A DNA stretch of 64,000 nt. Source: Novosphingobium profundi. Lineage in GTDB: Bacteria > Pseudomonadota > Alphaproteobacteria > Sphingomonadales > Sphingomonadaceae. Position 1 is the first letter of the stretch, and each line of letters begins with the position of its first letter. Below the pieces are notes generated by a model that did not search any database, was not told the DNA's origin, and worked only from the letters and a program-made list of their open reading frames with translations. Location of the stretch: the NCBI RefSeq assembly GCF_018491765.1, contig NZ_JABWCU010000015.1:1-64000 (forward strand). Direction: 5' to 3'. Position numbers and translations under genes: made by a program. This document shows, one piece after another, positions 1 to 8,601 of this stretch.

Positions 1-5
1 GCGCT

Positions 6-1016
6 CTAGGCAACCGGCGCGGGGCCGGTCGATTCGGCGGGCACGATCCGCATCGTGGGCAGGCGGCGTTCGGGCGGCGCGCGCTCCTCGATCCGGGCGA
101 TGAGCCGCTCGGCCGCCAGCGCCGCCATCTCGCCGAAGGGGCGCAGCACCGAGGTCAGCGAAGGGCTGAGCATGCGCGTCAGCAGGCTGCCGTCGAAGCC
201 GATGACCGAGAGGTCGCCGGGCACCGCGATGCGCCGCGCCGCGGCCACCTTGAGCACGCCCGCGGCCATGATGTCGTTGGCCGCGAAGATCGCGCTCGGC
301 CGCGCGCCCGTGCCCAGGAGATGCTCCGCCGCCGCGACCCCCGAGGCGAAATCGTAGTCGCCCGGCGCCTCGCGCACCTTCGCGCCGGCGCGCGCGGCCT
401 CGGCGAGGAAACCGGCGCGCCGCTCGGTCGCCGAGGCGGTGTCGGCCGGTCCGTTGACGAGACCCAGATCGCGGTGGCCAAGCTCGAGCAGGTAGCGCGC
501 CACGTCGGCTCCCGCCTCGCGCTCGGCGTTGATAAGGACCTCGCTGAACCCCTCGAGGCCCACCGAGGACAGCGCCACCGCGCGGATCGGCTGCGCCGCG
601 AGCGCCGCGCCGAGCCCTGTCACCCCCGAGACCGGCGGCAGCACGACAAGGCCGTCGACGCGCGAGCGTTCGACGAAATCGAGCACGTCGCGGATCGCTT
701 CGGCCGCCTCGAGCGGGGTCGAGTGGACGATGACCTCGTAGCCGTTCGCGGCGGCGAGCGCGCTGACGCCGCGCTGGATCGCATCGAGCACGAGCGCGTT
801 GCGATCGTTGTGGATGAGGCCGATCAGGAACGAGCGGCGCAAGGCCAGCGCCCGCGCCCGCGCGCTCGGGCGGAAATTGAGCTCGGCAATGGCCTGCTCG
901 ATCTTCGCGCGCGTCGCCGCGTTGACCTTGGGGGACTTGTTGAGGACCCGCGACACGGTGCGGATCGAAACGCCCGCGGCCTGCGCGACATCGCCGATCC
1001 TCGTCTCACTCCCCAT
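6..1016 (-). CDS. LacI-family transcriptional regulator
   Basis: A 336-residue DNA-binding repressor of the LacI/GalR family. The N-terminus carries the LacI helix-turn-helix and hinge (IGDVAQAAGVSIRTVSRVLN, then a K-V-N-A-A-T-R segment), followed by a periplasmic-binding-protein-like sensor domain containing VDGLVVLPP, a GHRDLGLVNGP stretch and FAANDIMAAGVL. Full family length. I start at the second ATG because an AAGGTGA Shine-Dalgarno lies 7 nt before it; an upstream ATG would add 8 residues. Its normal target operon is probably outside the window, since the adjoining gene downstream is cut off. A LacI-type operator near 41253 is too far away to assign to it. The effector is unknown, probably a sugar or sugar derivative. 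Confidence 0.93.
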   Translation of the reverse strand: MGSETRIGDVAQAAGVSIRTVSRVLNKSPKVNAATRAKIEQAIAELNFRPSARARALALRRSFLIGLIHNDRNALVLDAIQRGVSALAAANGYEVIVHSTPLEAAEAIRDVLDFVERSRVDGLVVLPPVSGVTGLGAALAAQPIRAVALSSVGLEGFSEVLINAEREAGADVARYLLELGHRDLGLVNGPADTASATERRAGFLAEAARAGAKVREAPGDYDFASGVAAAEHLLGTGARPSAIFAANDIMAAGVLKVAAARRIAVPGDLSVIGFDGSLLTRMLSPSLTSVLRPFGEMAALAAERLIARIEERAPPERRLPTMRIVPAESTGPAPVA

Positions 1017-1122
1017 GCGGGGATCACCTTGGTCCTTCATGCCGATGGCTTAGCCGCTGCACCGGGGCGATCAAGTCCAATCCCGCTCAGCTCCAGGACA
1101 CCAAGGCGGTGACGATCGGCGG

Positions 1123-2241
1123 TCATCCCCGGCGCGGATCGATCAGGAACTTCTCCCCCGTCGCCTTGCGCTCGTAGCGGCGCAGGACATCGGGGTGGAG
1201 CGCCTGTGCCAGGCCGACGACCTCGGTATAGCGACTGGCGAAAGTCGTCGTGAGTTCGGCCTGAACGCGTGCACGCAGCCGGGCGGCCACCTCGGGCCCG
1301 GCCTTTTGCAGGAATGGGAAGAGCAGCCAGCCACCGACGGACCATTGAAAGCCGAACGCCATGCGCTCGAGCGTGGTGGGAGCAGGATCGAGCGCGCCGT
1401 AGATGTAGAGCTGCTTGAACGTGTCGGAGCCGTAGCGGCTGTAGCTGCTCGCATTTTCGAGCGCGGCGCGCTCCATCGCGCGCAGGATCTCGCTGCCCAG
1501 GGTGCCGCCGCCGATCGCGTCGAACGCGATCGTCGCGCCGGTTTCCCGGATTGCCGCGGTCAGCTGCTCGCTGAAATCGGGCTCCCGGCTGTTGACCACA
1601 TGGCGTGCACCGATGTCGCGCAAGATCTGCGCCTGTTCGGGCGAGCGCACGACATTGACGAGCCCGACGCCGTCGGCCAGGCAGATCTTCTGCACCATCT
1701 GCCCCAGGTTCGAGGCGGCGGCGGTATGGACGATGGCCTTGTGGCCCTCTCGGCGCGCGGTTTCGACGAAGCCGAGCGCCGTGAGCGGGTTCACGAACAT
1801 GGCCGCGCCTTGTTCCGCGCTGGCCCCGTCCGGAAGGGCGATGACATCTCGCGCCGCGATCCTTCGGTAGTCCGCGTACATGCCGCCGCCGATCATGCCG
1901 ACGATCTTCCCTTCGAGCGACTTGGCCGCGCGCCCCGCAGCGACGACCGTCCCCGCCCCCTCGTTGCCGATCGCCAGCGACTGGCCGAGCCGGCCGCGCA
2001 CGCCCGCCAAACGGGCCTCAGGCACCTGAAAACGAAGGGAGCCCTCGTCCAGCGTCTCCAGCGTCGAAATATCGGCCGGTCCCAGGAGCAGCCCGAGGTC
2101 GCTGGGATTGATGGGAGCGGCCTCGACGCGCACGATGACTTCGTCGTCACCCGGCTCGCCCAGAGCGACCTCTTCGAGGGAAATCGTCAGGGTACCATCC
2201 TGATCGACGCGGGTGCGCATCTCGCGGCCTGTCAACGTCAT
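1123..2241 (-). CDS. Zinc-free MDR-family oxidoreductase (quinone-reductase-like)
   Basis: A 372-residue medium-chain dehydrogenase/reductase with the GroES-like fold at the N-terminus (EAAPINPSDLGLLLG, typical of quinone oxidoreductases) and a Rossmann NAD(P)-binding region around residues 165-200 (HTAAASNLGQMVQKIC). It lacks the cysteine ligands of zinc alcohol dehydrogenases, so it probably reduces quinones or enone-type carbonyls with NAD(P)H. An insertion near residue 55 (PADISTLETLDEG) suggests the alanine-dehydrogenase/NQO-like subgroup. Monocistronic, minus strand, with 106 nt between its stop and the LacI gene. The substrate cannot be deduced. Confidence 0.85.
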   Translation of the reverse strand: MTLTGREMRTRVDQDGTLTISLEEVALGEPGDDEVIVRVEAAPINPSDLGLLLGPADISTLETLDEGSLRFQVPEARLAGVRGRLGQSLAIGNEGAGTVVAAGRAAKSLEGKIVGMIGGGMYADYRRIAARDVIALPDGASAEQGAAMFVNPLTALGFVETARREGHKAIVHTAAASNLGQMVQKICLADGVGLVNVVRSPEQAQILRDIGARHVVNSREPDFSEQLTAAIRETGATIAFDAIGGGTLGSEILRAMERAALENASSYSRYGSDTFKQLYIYGALDPAPTTLERMAFGFQWSVGGWLLFPFLQKAGPEVAARLRARVQAELTTTFASRYTEVVGLAQALHPDVLRRYERKATGEKFLIDPRRG

Positions 2242-2324
2242 CGTGTCCTTCCTTGATTACGGATCATAGGTAGTGGAACGAGGCGGGCTTACAACCGGTT
2301 CACGGCTGCGCGCATCGCCGGCGT

Positions 2325-2714
2325 TCAGGTGCCCTGGCCAAGCGCCTCACGCCGTTCGTCGCGTGCTGCCAGCAGCAGCGCACGCACGGCGAGGTCGTCC
2401 AGCTGTTCGATCCGGGTGAGCGAGACATGGCGCAGCGCCTTGCCGCTGCCTTGAAGCCGTCCTTGAGGGTCGGGCAGGATCGCGCCCCGATAGAAGCCGA
2501 GATTGACGTGATGCTTGTAGGGCAGCGCGAACACGTAGGCTTCGCTCATCTTCTTCGGGCCCCACCCCCAACTGACGGCCCGATCCCCCGGGCGAGCTAC
2601 CTCCACGACGCCGGGATGCAGCTCCCGTACCCGTTCCCGCACCGCGCAAAGCAGGTGCGCGTGCCGGGGTTCGAGGGCAACGATCTGCTCGAAGGTGCCA
2701 GTGGTTGCGGCCAT
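2325..2714 (-). CDS. DUF1801 / YdhG-like protein
   Basis: A small soluble protein of about 129 residues resembling the DUF1801 (YdhG/YjhX-like iron-chaperone fold) family. The supporting stretches are SWGWGPKKMSEAYVFALPYK, HVNLGFYRGAILPDP and GSGKALRHVSLTRIEQLDD; the G-SGK-RHV motif is characteristic of that family. I chose MAATTGTFEQI as start; an upstream ATG would add 17 residues of low-complexity sequence without family similarity. No experimentally firm function is known for the family. It stands alone between the MDR gene and the divergent BCCT transporter. Confidence 0.75.
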   Translation of the reverse strand: MAATTGTFEQIVALEPRHAHLLCAVRERVRELHPGVVEVARPGDRAVSWGWGPKKMSEAYVFALPYKHHVNLGFYRGAILPDPQGRLQGSGKALRHVSLTRIEQLDDLAVRALLLAARDERREALGQGT

Positions 2715-3008
2715 GCGCGCGAGAATGCCAGGCTCTCCTCCATCGCACAACGGCCAGCGCGTCATGGCCGCGGCGAGACCAGCGCCGCCGCAAATACGCC
2801 GCGCAGGCCAAGGACGTCCGCGCGCGGTGCGAGCGTGCCCTCGCCCGACGAGCCGCTAAACCTTGAAAATTTGGCACATCCATCGTGTTCGGCCACCCGG
2901 ACCGACAAGCATATGCGCGCTTCACCCCGGGCCTTCGCGAGGGTATCATCGCGCAACAATTGCCTTCACAGGTAGTTCCTCAGGATGGACCGCAGGACAG
3001 GGGCAAGG

Positions 3009-4991
3009 ATGAACGAGAAAGCACACGAACCGGCTCTTGCGCAAACCGCGCCCCGGATCCGCGTAAATCCACCGGTCTTCTACATCTCGGCCATCCTCAT
3101 CATCGCCTTCGCGGCCTTCGGAGCGATGTTTCCCGAACGTGCGGGCACGCTGTTCACCGCGGTGCAGGCCAGCATCGTGCACGACTTCGGCTGGTTCTAC
3201 ATCGTGTGCGTCGCCGGCTTCCTGCTCTTCGCGATCTACCTGATGCTCAGCCGCTACGGCGACACAAAGCTCGGCCCCGACGACAGCGTACCGGAATACA
3301 GCTACATCTCGTGGTTCGCCATGCTGTTCAGCGCCGGCATGGGGATCGGTCTCATCTTCTTCGGCGTGGCCGAACCGATCCAGCACTACGCACTTCCCCC
3401 GGTCGGCGACGGCAAGACGGTCGAGGCCGCGCGGCAGGCGCTGGTGCTGACGTTCTTCCATTGGGGGCTTCACGCCTGGGCCATCTACATCGTCGTCGGC
3501 CTCGCCCTGGCCTACTTCGCCTTCCGGCGGGGATTGCCGCTGACCATCCGCTCGGCGCTGTTCCCGCTGATCGGACGACGCATCCACGGCCCGATCGGCC
3601 ACGCCATCGACATCTTCGCGGTGCTGGGCACGATGTTCGGCGTGGCGACCTCGCTCGGCCTCGGCGTGCTCCAGGTGAATGCGGGCTTCCACCATCTCTT
3701 CGGAGTTCCCACCAGCAGCACGGTCCAGCTCGTGCTGATCGCGGCGATTACCGGCATGGCCACGCTCTCGGTCGTGGCCGGGCTCGACAAGGGCGTGAAG
3801 CGCCTGTCCGAACTGAACATCGTGCTGGCCATCGCGCTCCTGCTCTTCGTGCTCTGCGCCGGATCGACGGTCTTCCTGCTGCAGGCCTACGTGCAGAACA
3901 TCGGGGCGTACCTTGGTTCGGTGGTGCAGCGTACTTTCCGCATGTACGCCTATGAGCCGAACCCGTGGCTGGGCAACTGGACGCTGTTCTACTGGGGGTG
4001 GTGGATCGCCTGGTCGCCCTTCGTGGGCATGTTCATCGCGCGCATTTCGCGCGGCCGCACGATCCGCGAATTCGTGACCGGCGTGCTGCTCGTGCCCGTC
4101 CTCTTCACCTTCCTGTGGATGACCGTATTCGGAAATACCGCCATCGCGCTCGACATGAGCGGCGAAGCGCCAATCGCGGCGACGGTCGCCAACAATCTGC
4201 CGGTCGCGCTGTTCGAGGTCCTCGAACACCTCCCGCTCTCCACTCTCGCCTCGGGGCTGGCGACGCTGCTGGTCATCACCTTCTTCGTGACCTCTGCCGA
4301 TTCCGGCGCGCTCGTGATCGACATGATCACGTCCGGCGCGGCCGAGAACACCCCGGTCTGGCAGCGCGTGTTCTGGGCGGTCTGCGCGGGCGCGGTCGCG
4401 GCCGTGCTTCTTCTCGCAGGCGGTCTCCAGGCGCTCCAGACGGCGGCCATCGCCAGCGCCCTGCCCTTCTGCGTGGTGATGATCTTCATCTGCTATGGCC
4501 TGCTGCGCGCGCTCCAGGCCGAAGCCGTCGCGACCAGCCTCGACCTGTCCGGCGCCGCCGAGCCCGACAACGGCACGCTGGGCTGGCAGCAGCGCCTCGC
4601 CAGCATCGTGCACTTCTACAAGGAGGCCGAAGTGCGCGCCTTCATCGCGGGAACCGCCGCCCCTGCCTTCGACGCCGTCGCACGGGAGATGACGAGTGGC
4701 GGACTGGCGCCGCGCGTCTCGCACGAGCCTGACCACATCACGCTTGCCGTCGATCACGGCGATCGCGGTGCCTTCAGCTACAGCGTCCGACTGCGCAGCT
4801 TCCGCACCCCGAGCTTTGCCTGGGCCGAAACGCGCAAAGCCCAGAGCGGCGAGAAGCTGCATTACCGGGCGATGGCCCAGAGCCCGCACGGTGACCAGCC
4901 CCATGACGTGACCGGCTACACGCCCGACCAGCTGATCCACGAAATCGTGCACCGCTACGCGGCCTTTCGCCACTTGCGCCGCATCGCCTGA
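3009..4991 (+). CDS. betT: BCCT-family betaine/choline transporter
   Basis: An integral inner-membrane transporter of about 660 residues, with twelve predicted membrane segments and a long hydrophilic C-terminal domain of about 150 residues as in BetT-type carriers. Diagnostic motifs are GMGIGLIFFGVAEP in the early helices and FYWGWWIAWSPFVGMFIAR, which includes the tryptophan-box helix that forms the trimethylammonium pocket. BCCT carriers import choline, glycine betaine or carnitine using proton or sodium gradients. No betaine-synthesis genes (betA/betB) adjoin it, so compatible-solute uptake or catabolic supply are both possible. Start chosen at MNEKAHEP, with AGGGG about 7 nt upstream; an ATG 24 nt earlier has no spaced Shine-Dalgarno. 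Symbol given by family resemblance. Confidence 0.92.
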   Translation: MNEKAHEPALAQTAPRIRVNPPVFYISAILIIAFAAFGAMFPERAGTLFTAVQASIVHDFGWFYIVCVAGFLLFAIYLMLSRYGDTKLGPDDSVPEYSYISWFAMLFSAGMGIGLIFFGVAEPIQHYALPPVGDGKTVEAARQALVLTFFHWGLHAWAIYIVVGLALAYFAFRRGLPLTIRSALFPLIGRRIHGPIGHAIDIFAVLGTMFGVATSLGLGVLQVNAGFHHLFGVPTSSTVQLVLIAAITGMATLSVVAGLDKGVKRLSELNIVLAIALLLFVLCAGSTVFLLQAYVQNIGAYLGSVVQRTFRMYAYEPNPWLGNWTLFYWGWWIAWSPFVGMFIARISRGRTIREFVTGVLLVPVLFTFLWMTVFGNTAIALDMSGEAPIAATVANNLPVALFEVLEHLPLSTLASGLATLLVITFFVTSADSGALVIDMITSGAAENTPVWQRVFWAVCAGAVAAVLLLAGGLQALQTAAIASALPFCVVMIFICYGLLRALQAEAVATSLDLSGAAEPDNGTLGWQQRLASIVHFYKEAEVRAFIAGTAAPAFDAVAREMTSGGLAPRVSHEPDHITLAVDHGDRGAFSYSVRLRSFRTPSFAWAETRKAQSGEKLHYRAMAQSPHGDQPHDVTGYTPDQLIHEIVHRYAAFRHLRRIA

Positions 4992-5133
4992 GCAAAGGGC
5001 ACGAACGGGCACTTGCCCTCCCTTTTCCGACCCGGAATGCGAGCCGAGGAAGATTTGATTGCCGGGCCCCGCGCCACCCCGCATAGACAAGGCGCGCGCA
5101 ACACGCCCGCGCGCGTCCAAGATCGGGGACCCG

Positions 5134-6093
5134 ATGAGCCACTGTGACCGCCGCACGATCCTGTCCGCCATCGCCGCCATGAGCGGGGCCCTGGCCGTTC
5201 CCGCCCTTGCCGTCTCTGGCTCCGGGGCGCCTGCGAAGGCAGACGGTTTCCTCGCCCGCAAGGGCCTTGCGGTCGGCATCCAGGTCTATACGGTCGATGA
5301 TCTGGTGCGCCAGGACTTGGCCGGTACTTTCGCGCGGATCGCGCAGATCGGCTACCGATCGGTCGAACTCGCCGGATTGCACGGATACACCGCCAGGACC
5401 CTGCGCGAGGCGGCCGACGGCGCGGGCCTCGCGATCACCAGCATCCACCTTGGCGACAGCCTGATCGGCTCCTCACAGGACGATACCGACCGCCTTGTCG
5501 AAGACCTGTCCATACTGGGCACACGCGCGGCGGTCCTGCCCATGTTCATCTTTCCGCGCGACGTCGCGCGCATGGAAAACGAGCCCTTCGCCGCCTATCT
5601 CCACCGCGCCGCGCGCAGCCAGGGCACCGGCCTGTGGGAGCGCACCGCCGACCTCCTCAATGCGCGCGCCGCCGCCTTCGCCCCGCACGGCATCAGCCTT
5701 GCCTACCACAACCACAACGTCGAGTTCGAACCGATCGAGGGTGGCCCCACGGGCTGGGACATCCTGATGGAACGCACCGACCCCAGGCTCGTGCGGCTCG
5801 AGATCGACCTGGGCTGGGTCGCGGCCGCAGGGCTCGATCCGGCGGCCTTCGTTTCGCGCTACACGGGCCGGGTCGACAAGGTCCACGTGAAGGACATCCT
5901 GGCCTCGACCACACCGAACTTCGCCTTCCGCCAGGACCCCGCTTCGGTCGGCGCGGGCATGCTCGACTGGGACCGGGTGCTTCCCGCCGCCTACGCGGCC
6001 GGCGTGCGCCACTTCTACGTCGAGCAGGAGCCGCCCTATACCGTCGACCGCTTCGTCTCGCTTGCCGACAGCTACCGCTTCCTCGCCGGCTGA
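5134..6093 (+). CDS. Secreted sugar-phosphate isomerase/epimerase-like TIM-barrel protein
   Basis: About 319 residues, beginning with a twin-arginine-type leader (MSHCDRRTILSAIAAMSGAL) followed by an AP-endonuclease-2/xylose-isomerase-like TIM barrel. Typical stretches are RSVELAGLHGYTA, SLAYHNHNVEF, LEIDLGWVAAAG, and KVHVKDI followed by a late FYVEQE. These supply the metal-binding Glu/His/Asp residues. Exported members of this superfamily in sphingomonads and bacteroidetes are often involved in 3-keto-sugar or glycoside processing, which is family knowledge and not proven here. The start is set by the leader and by a GGGGA upstream; a longer frame starting at 5059 would bury the Tat signal. 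Confidence 0.85.
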   Translation: MSHCDRRTILSAIAAMSGALAVPALAVSGSGAPAKADGFLARKGLAVGIQVYTVDDLVRQDLAGTFARIAQIGYRSVELAGLHGYTARTLREAADGAGLAITSIHLGDSLIGSSQDDTDRLVEDLSILGTRAAVLPMFIFPRDVARMENEPFAAYLHRAARSQGTGLWERTADLLNARAAAFAPHGISLAYHNHNVEFEPIEGGPTGWDILMERTDPRLVRLEIDLGWVAAAGLDPAAFVSRYTGRVDKVHVKDILASTTPNFAFRQDPASVGAGMLDWDRVLPAAYAAGVRHFYVEQEPPYTVDRFVSLADSYRFLAG

Positions 6094-6130
6094 GGCTCAC
6101 GCGTCCAGCCCGGACGGACAGGGGCGCGGA

Positions 6131-7012
6131 TCACGCCCTCCCAAGCCCGCCAAGTCGGGTGAAGAAGGGCAGCGCCGGGTTGCGGTTGTCGGTGCGCCAC
6201 ACCAGCGCGTGTTCGATTTCGGGCGCTTCGTCGAGCGAAGCGAAACGCACGCCCCGGGTCCCCAGCCTCGCCATCGAATGGGGAACGAGGGCAATCCCGA
6301 TGCCCTGCGCGACGAGGCTGATGATCGTGTGCTGGAGCTGCGTCTCGAGGCGTACGCGGGGCACGGCCTGCCCGGCGGCGAAATAGCTGTCGATCGCCGC
6401 GCGCAGCGGAGGGGCGACGATCCGGGGCGTGACGATCAGGCCTTCCTCGGCGATCATCGCGGGCGTGATCGGACCACGGCCTGCCAGGGGATGATCGTCC
6501 GGCGCGGCGAGGATCAGCGGCTCGCGCAGGATCGGCTCGATCGCCAGTCCCTTGACCGCGCCCTGCCCGAACGTGATCGCGGCATCAAGATCGCCGCGCA
6601 GGACCTGGTCGAGGATTTCGGAGGGCAACGTCTCCTTCAGCTGCAGATCAACCTCCGGGCGCTCTTCCATGAAGCGCTTGACGATGGGTGGGAGGCTGCT
6701 GTGCGCGGCGTGCATCATGAAACCGATGCGCAACTCGCCCAGGCTCCCCGCCGCGACAAGCTGCGCGTTGCGGCAGGCCTGGTCCAGCGCCGCAACCACG
6801 CCCCGCGCCTCGTCGAGAAAGCGCTCGCCGCTTGCCGTCAGGCGGGCATGGCGCGAATTGCGCTCGATGAGCGTGACGCCCAGATCCCGCTCCAGCGCCT
6901 GCACCTGTCGGCTCAGCGGAGGCTGGCTGACGTGGAGGATCTGCGCGGCGCGTCCAAAATGCAGCGTTTCGGCGACGGTGATGAAATAGCGCAGCTGGCG
7001 GATGTCGACCAT
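6131..7012 (-). CDS. LysR-family transcriptional regulator
   Basis: A 293-residue LysR regulator: N-terminal winged helix-turn-helix (IRQLRYFITVAETLHFGRAA, VSQPPLSRQVQALERDLG) and a C-terminal effector domain (ELRIGFMMHAAHSSLPPIVK, then GIALVPHSMARLGTRGV). Start at MVDIRQLRY, the usual LysR N-terminus; an upstream ATG at 7051 would run through the operator. It is divergent from the AEC transporter gene, and a perfect inverted repeat lies in between, so it most likely controls both itself and that transporter. Sequence style is close to CatR/BenM-type aromatic-acid sensors, but the effector is unknown. Confidence 0.92.
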   Translation of the reverse strand: MVDIRQLRYFITVAETLHFGRAAQILHVSQPPLSRQVQALERDLGVTLIERNSRHARLTASGERFLDEARGVVAALDQACRNAQLVAAGSLGELRIGFMMHAAHSSLPPIVKRFMEERPEVDLQLKETLPSEILDQVLRGDLDAAITFGQGAVKGLAIEPILREPLILAAPDDHPLAGRGPITPAMIAEEGLIVTPRIVAPPLRAAIDSYFAAGQAVPRVRLETQLQHTIISLVAQGIGIALVPHSMARLGTRGVRFASLDEAPEIEHALVWRTDNRNPALPFFTRLGGLGRA

Positions 7013-7031
7013 GAATACCTTTTCTGCATCA

Positions 7032-7065
7032 ATCGATACATGAGATAGCATTGGAATGTATCGAT
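7032..7065. promoter_or_regulatory. LysR operator between lysR and the AEC transporter
   Basis: A perfect 10-bp inverted repeat, ATCGATACAT (7032-7041) and ATGTATCGAT (7056-7065), separated by 14 nt. It lies 20 nt upstream of the LysR start and 42 nt upstream of the divergent transporter start. Symmetry, A+T richness in a G+C-rich context and position fit a LysR recognition site; the T-N11-A logic is family knowledge. Confidence 0.7.
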
Positions 7066-7107
7066 ATAGCCGACTAGCCGGGCCGCTTCCACCATCGAGG
7101 TTGCCCC

Positions 7108-8046
7108 ATGCTTTCGGTTCTCGGCACGGTCCTGCCGATCTTCGCCCTCATCTTCGCAGGCTGGCTCTCGCGCCGCATCGGCGTGTTCGGCCCGCAGGCG
7201 ACGAGCGAGCTCAACCGCTTCGTCGTCTACCTCGCCTTGCCCGCGCTGCTCATCGACATCGTCGCGACCGCGCAGTGGCACGAGATCTGGCAACCGCGCT
7301 TCGTGGCCACGTTCGGGCTCGCGACGCTGGCCATCTTCGCGCTGGCCTTGCTGGTGCGCCTGCGCCGTCCGCGCCATCTGGCCGACGCGGCGATCGACGG
7401 TCTCAACGCGTCCTATGCGAACACCGGCTTCATGGGATTCCCGCTTGCCCTCGCGGTCTTCGGCAAGGCCATGCTGACGCCGACGCTGATCGCGACCATC
7501 CTGACCGTCTGCGTGCTCTTCGCGCTCGCGCTGGTCCTGCTCGAAGCCGGCCTGCAGACCGAGCGGCACCCGCGCCGCATGGCGGTGAAGGTCGCCGGAT
7601 CGCTCGGTCGCAACCCGCTGCTCGTCGCGCCTGTGCTGGGCGGGGTGCTGATGGCCTCGGGGTTCGCCCTGCCCCATCCCCTCGAGAGTTTCCTCAAGCT
7701 CCTGGGCGCTGCCGCCTCGCCCTGCGCGCTCGTCGCGCTCGGCCTCTTCCTCGCCGAGCCACGCGCGCAGGGCGCCGATCCCCAGCGCGGTGCGACCGCA
7801 TTGCTGACCGCTCTCAAGCTCATCGCACACCCGGCCCTGACCTGGGTGATCGGGGCCTGGCTTTTCCACCTGCCCCCGGCCCTGTTGCACGCCGCAGTGC
7901 TCCTCGCCGCGCTGCCGACCGGCACCGGGCCCTTCATGGTCGCCGAATTCTACCGGCGCGAGGCGACGGTCACCTCGCGCACGATCCTCGCCTCGACGAT
8001 CCTTTCGCTGGTGACGATTACGCTCTACCTGGCCGCCATCGCGTGA
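7108..8046 (+). CDS. AEC-family (auxin-efflux-carrier-type) transporter
   Basis: A 312-residue inner-membrane protein with about ten hydrophobic helices, matching the auxin efflux carrier (AEC) family: N-terminal VLPIFALIFAGWLSRRIG, an internal NTGFMGFPLALAVFGKAM, and late LPTGTGPFMVAEFYRRE. Bacterial AEC members transport small mono- or dicarboxylates such as malate, malonate or lactate, usually as uniporters or exchangers. Divergent from a LysR gene with a shared operator, suggesting inducible transport of an organic acid. Its 3' end is followed within 5 nt by a strong hairpin. Confidence 0.88.
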   Translation: MLSVLGTVLPIFALIFAGWLSRRIGVFGPQATSELNRFVVYLALPALLIDIVATAQWHEIWQPRFVATFGLATLAIFALALLVRLRRPRHLADAAIDGLNASYANTGFMGFPLALAVFGKAMLTPTLIATILTVCVLFALALVLLEAGLQTERHPRRMAVKVAGSLGRNPLLVAPVLGGVLMASGFALPHPLESFLKLLGAAASPCALVALGLFLAEPRAQGADPQRGATALLTALKLIAHPALTWVIGAWLFHLPPALLHAAVLLAALPTGTGPFMVAEFYRREATVTSRTILASTILSLVTITLYLAAIA

Positions 8047-8050
8047 CGTT

Positions 8051-8092
8051 GACCCACCGGCCCCTCGCACGCGTGCGGAGGGCCGGTGGGTC
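8051..8092. terminator. Bidirectional hairpin terminator
   Basis: A 13-bp perfect stem (8051-8063 with 8080-8092), G+C-rich, whose loop itself contains a smaller CGCAC/GTGCG hairpin. It sits in the 44-nt gap between two convergent genes, beginning 5 nt after the transporter stop and overlapping the stop codon of the RidA gene. There is no clear T-run, so it may act as a transcript-end stabiliser as much as an intrinsic terminator. Confidence 0.6.
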
Positions 8093-8435
8093 AGGCCTTG
8101 GCGGCGGTGACGATGATCTCGATCTTGTAGGCGTCCGAGGCGAGCTTCGATTCGCCCGTGGCACGCGCCGGCTTGGGACCATCGGCGACCCAGGCGTCCC
8201 ACACCGTGTTCATCGCGGCAAAGTCGGCCATGTCCGCCAGCCAGATCTGCGCCATCAGGATATGGGCCTTCGAGCTGCCCGCAAGGGCCAGCAGCCGCTC
8301 GATCTCGGCGAGCACCGCACGAGTCTGCTCGGCCACGGTCTCGCCGGGCTCGCACTGGCCCGAGAGGTAGATCGTCTCGCCGTGGATCACGATCTGGCTC
8401 ATGCGATCGTCCGCTTCGATACGGGTTACGGTCAT
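8091..8435 (-). CDS. RidA-family protein (reactive enamine/imine deaminase-like)
   Basis: A 114-residue YjgF/YER057c/UK114-type protein, with the family pattern ETIYLSGQCEPGETVAEQTR and LAEIERLLALAGSSKAHILM. RidA proteins hydrolyse enamine/imine intermediates made by PLP enzymes. The subgroup here has the short C-terminus ARATGESKLASDAYKIEII rather than the archetypal RidA ending, so it may be an Rid2-7-type paralogue attached to a catabolic route. Start MTVTRIEAD is the first ATG with family similarity. Convergent with the AEC transporter. Confidence 0.85.
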   Translation of the reverse strand: MTVTRIEADDRMSQIVIHGETIYLSGQCEPGETVAEQTRAVLAEIERLLALAGSSKAHILMAQIWLADMADFAAMNTVWDAWVADGPKPARATGESKLASDAYKIEIIVTAAKA

Positions 8436-8601
8436 GGTCGTCCTTGTTGGCTGATGGGCGGGCCGAAGCACCGCGCCGGGAAAGGGAACCTGGGCCCTTA
8501 GCCGCGCGCGCCGCAAAGATCATCGGCCTTGATCGCCCAGACCCCGTTTTTCGGCGCCAAGGCCGCGCCCCGATCGCCCTCCCGCGCTCGACGCTGCGCG
8601 A

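Noticed and set aside
2946..5279. A 777-codon open frame antisense to the BCCT transporter
   Set aside because: Composition is Arg/Gly/Asp/His-rich without any recognised fold, and the plus-strand BCCT frame explains the region completely. Typical third-position shadow in G+C-rich DNA.
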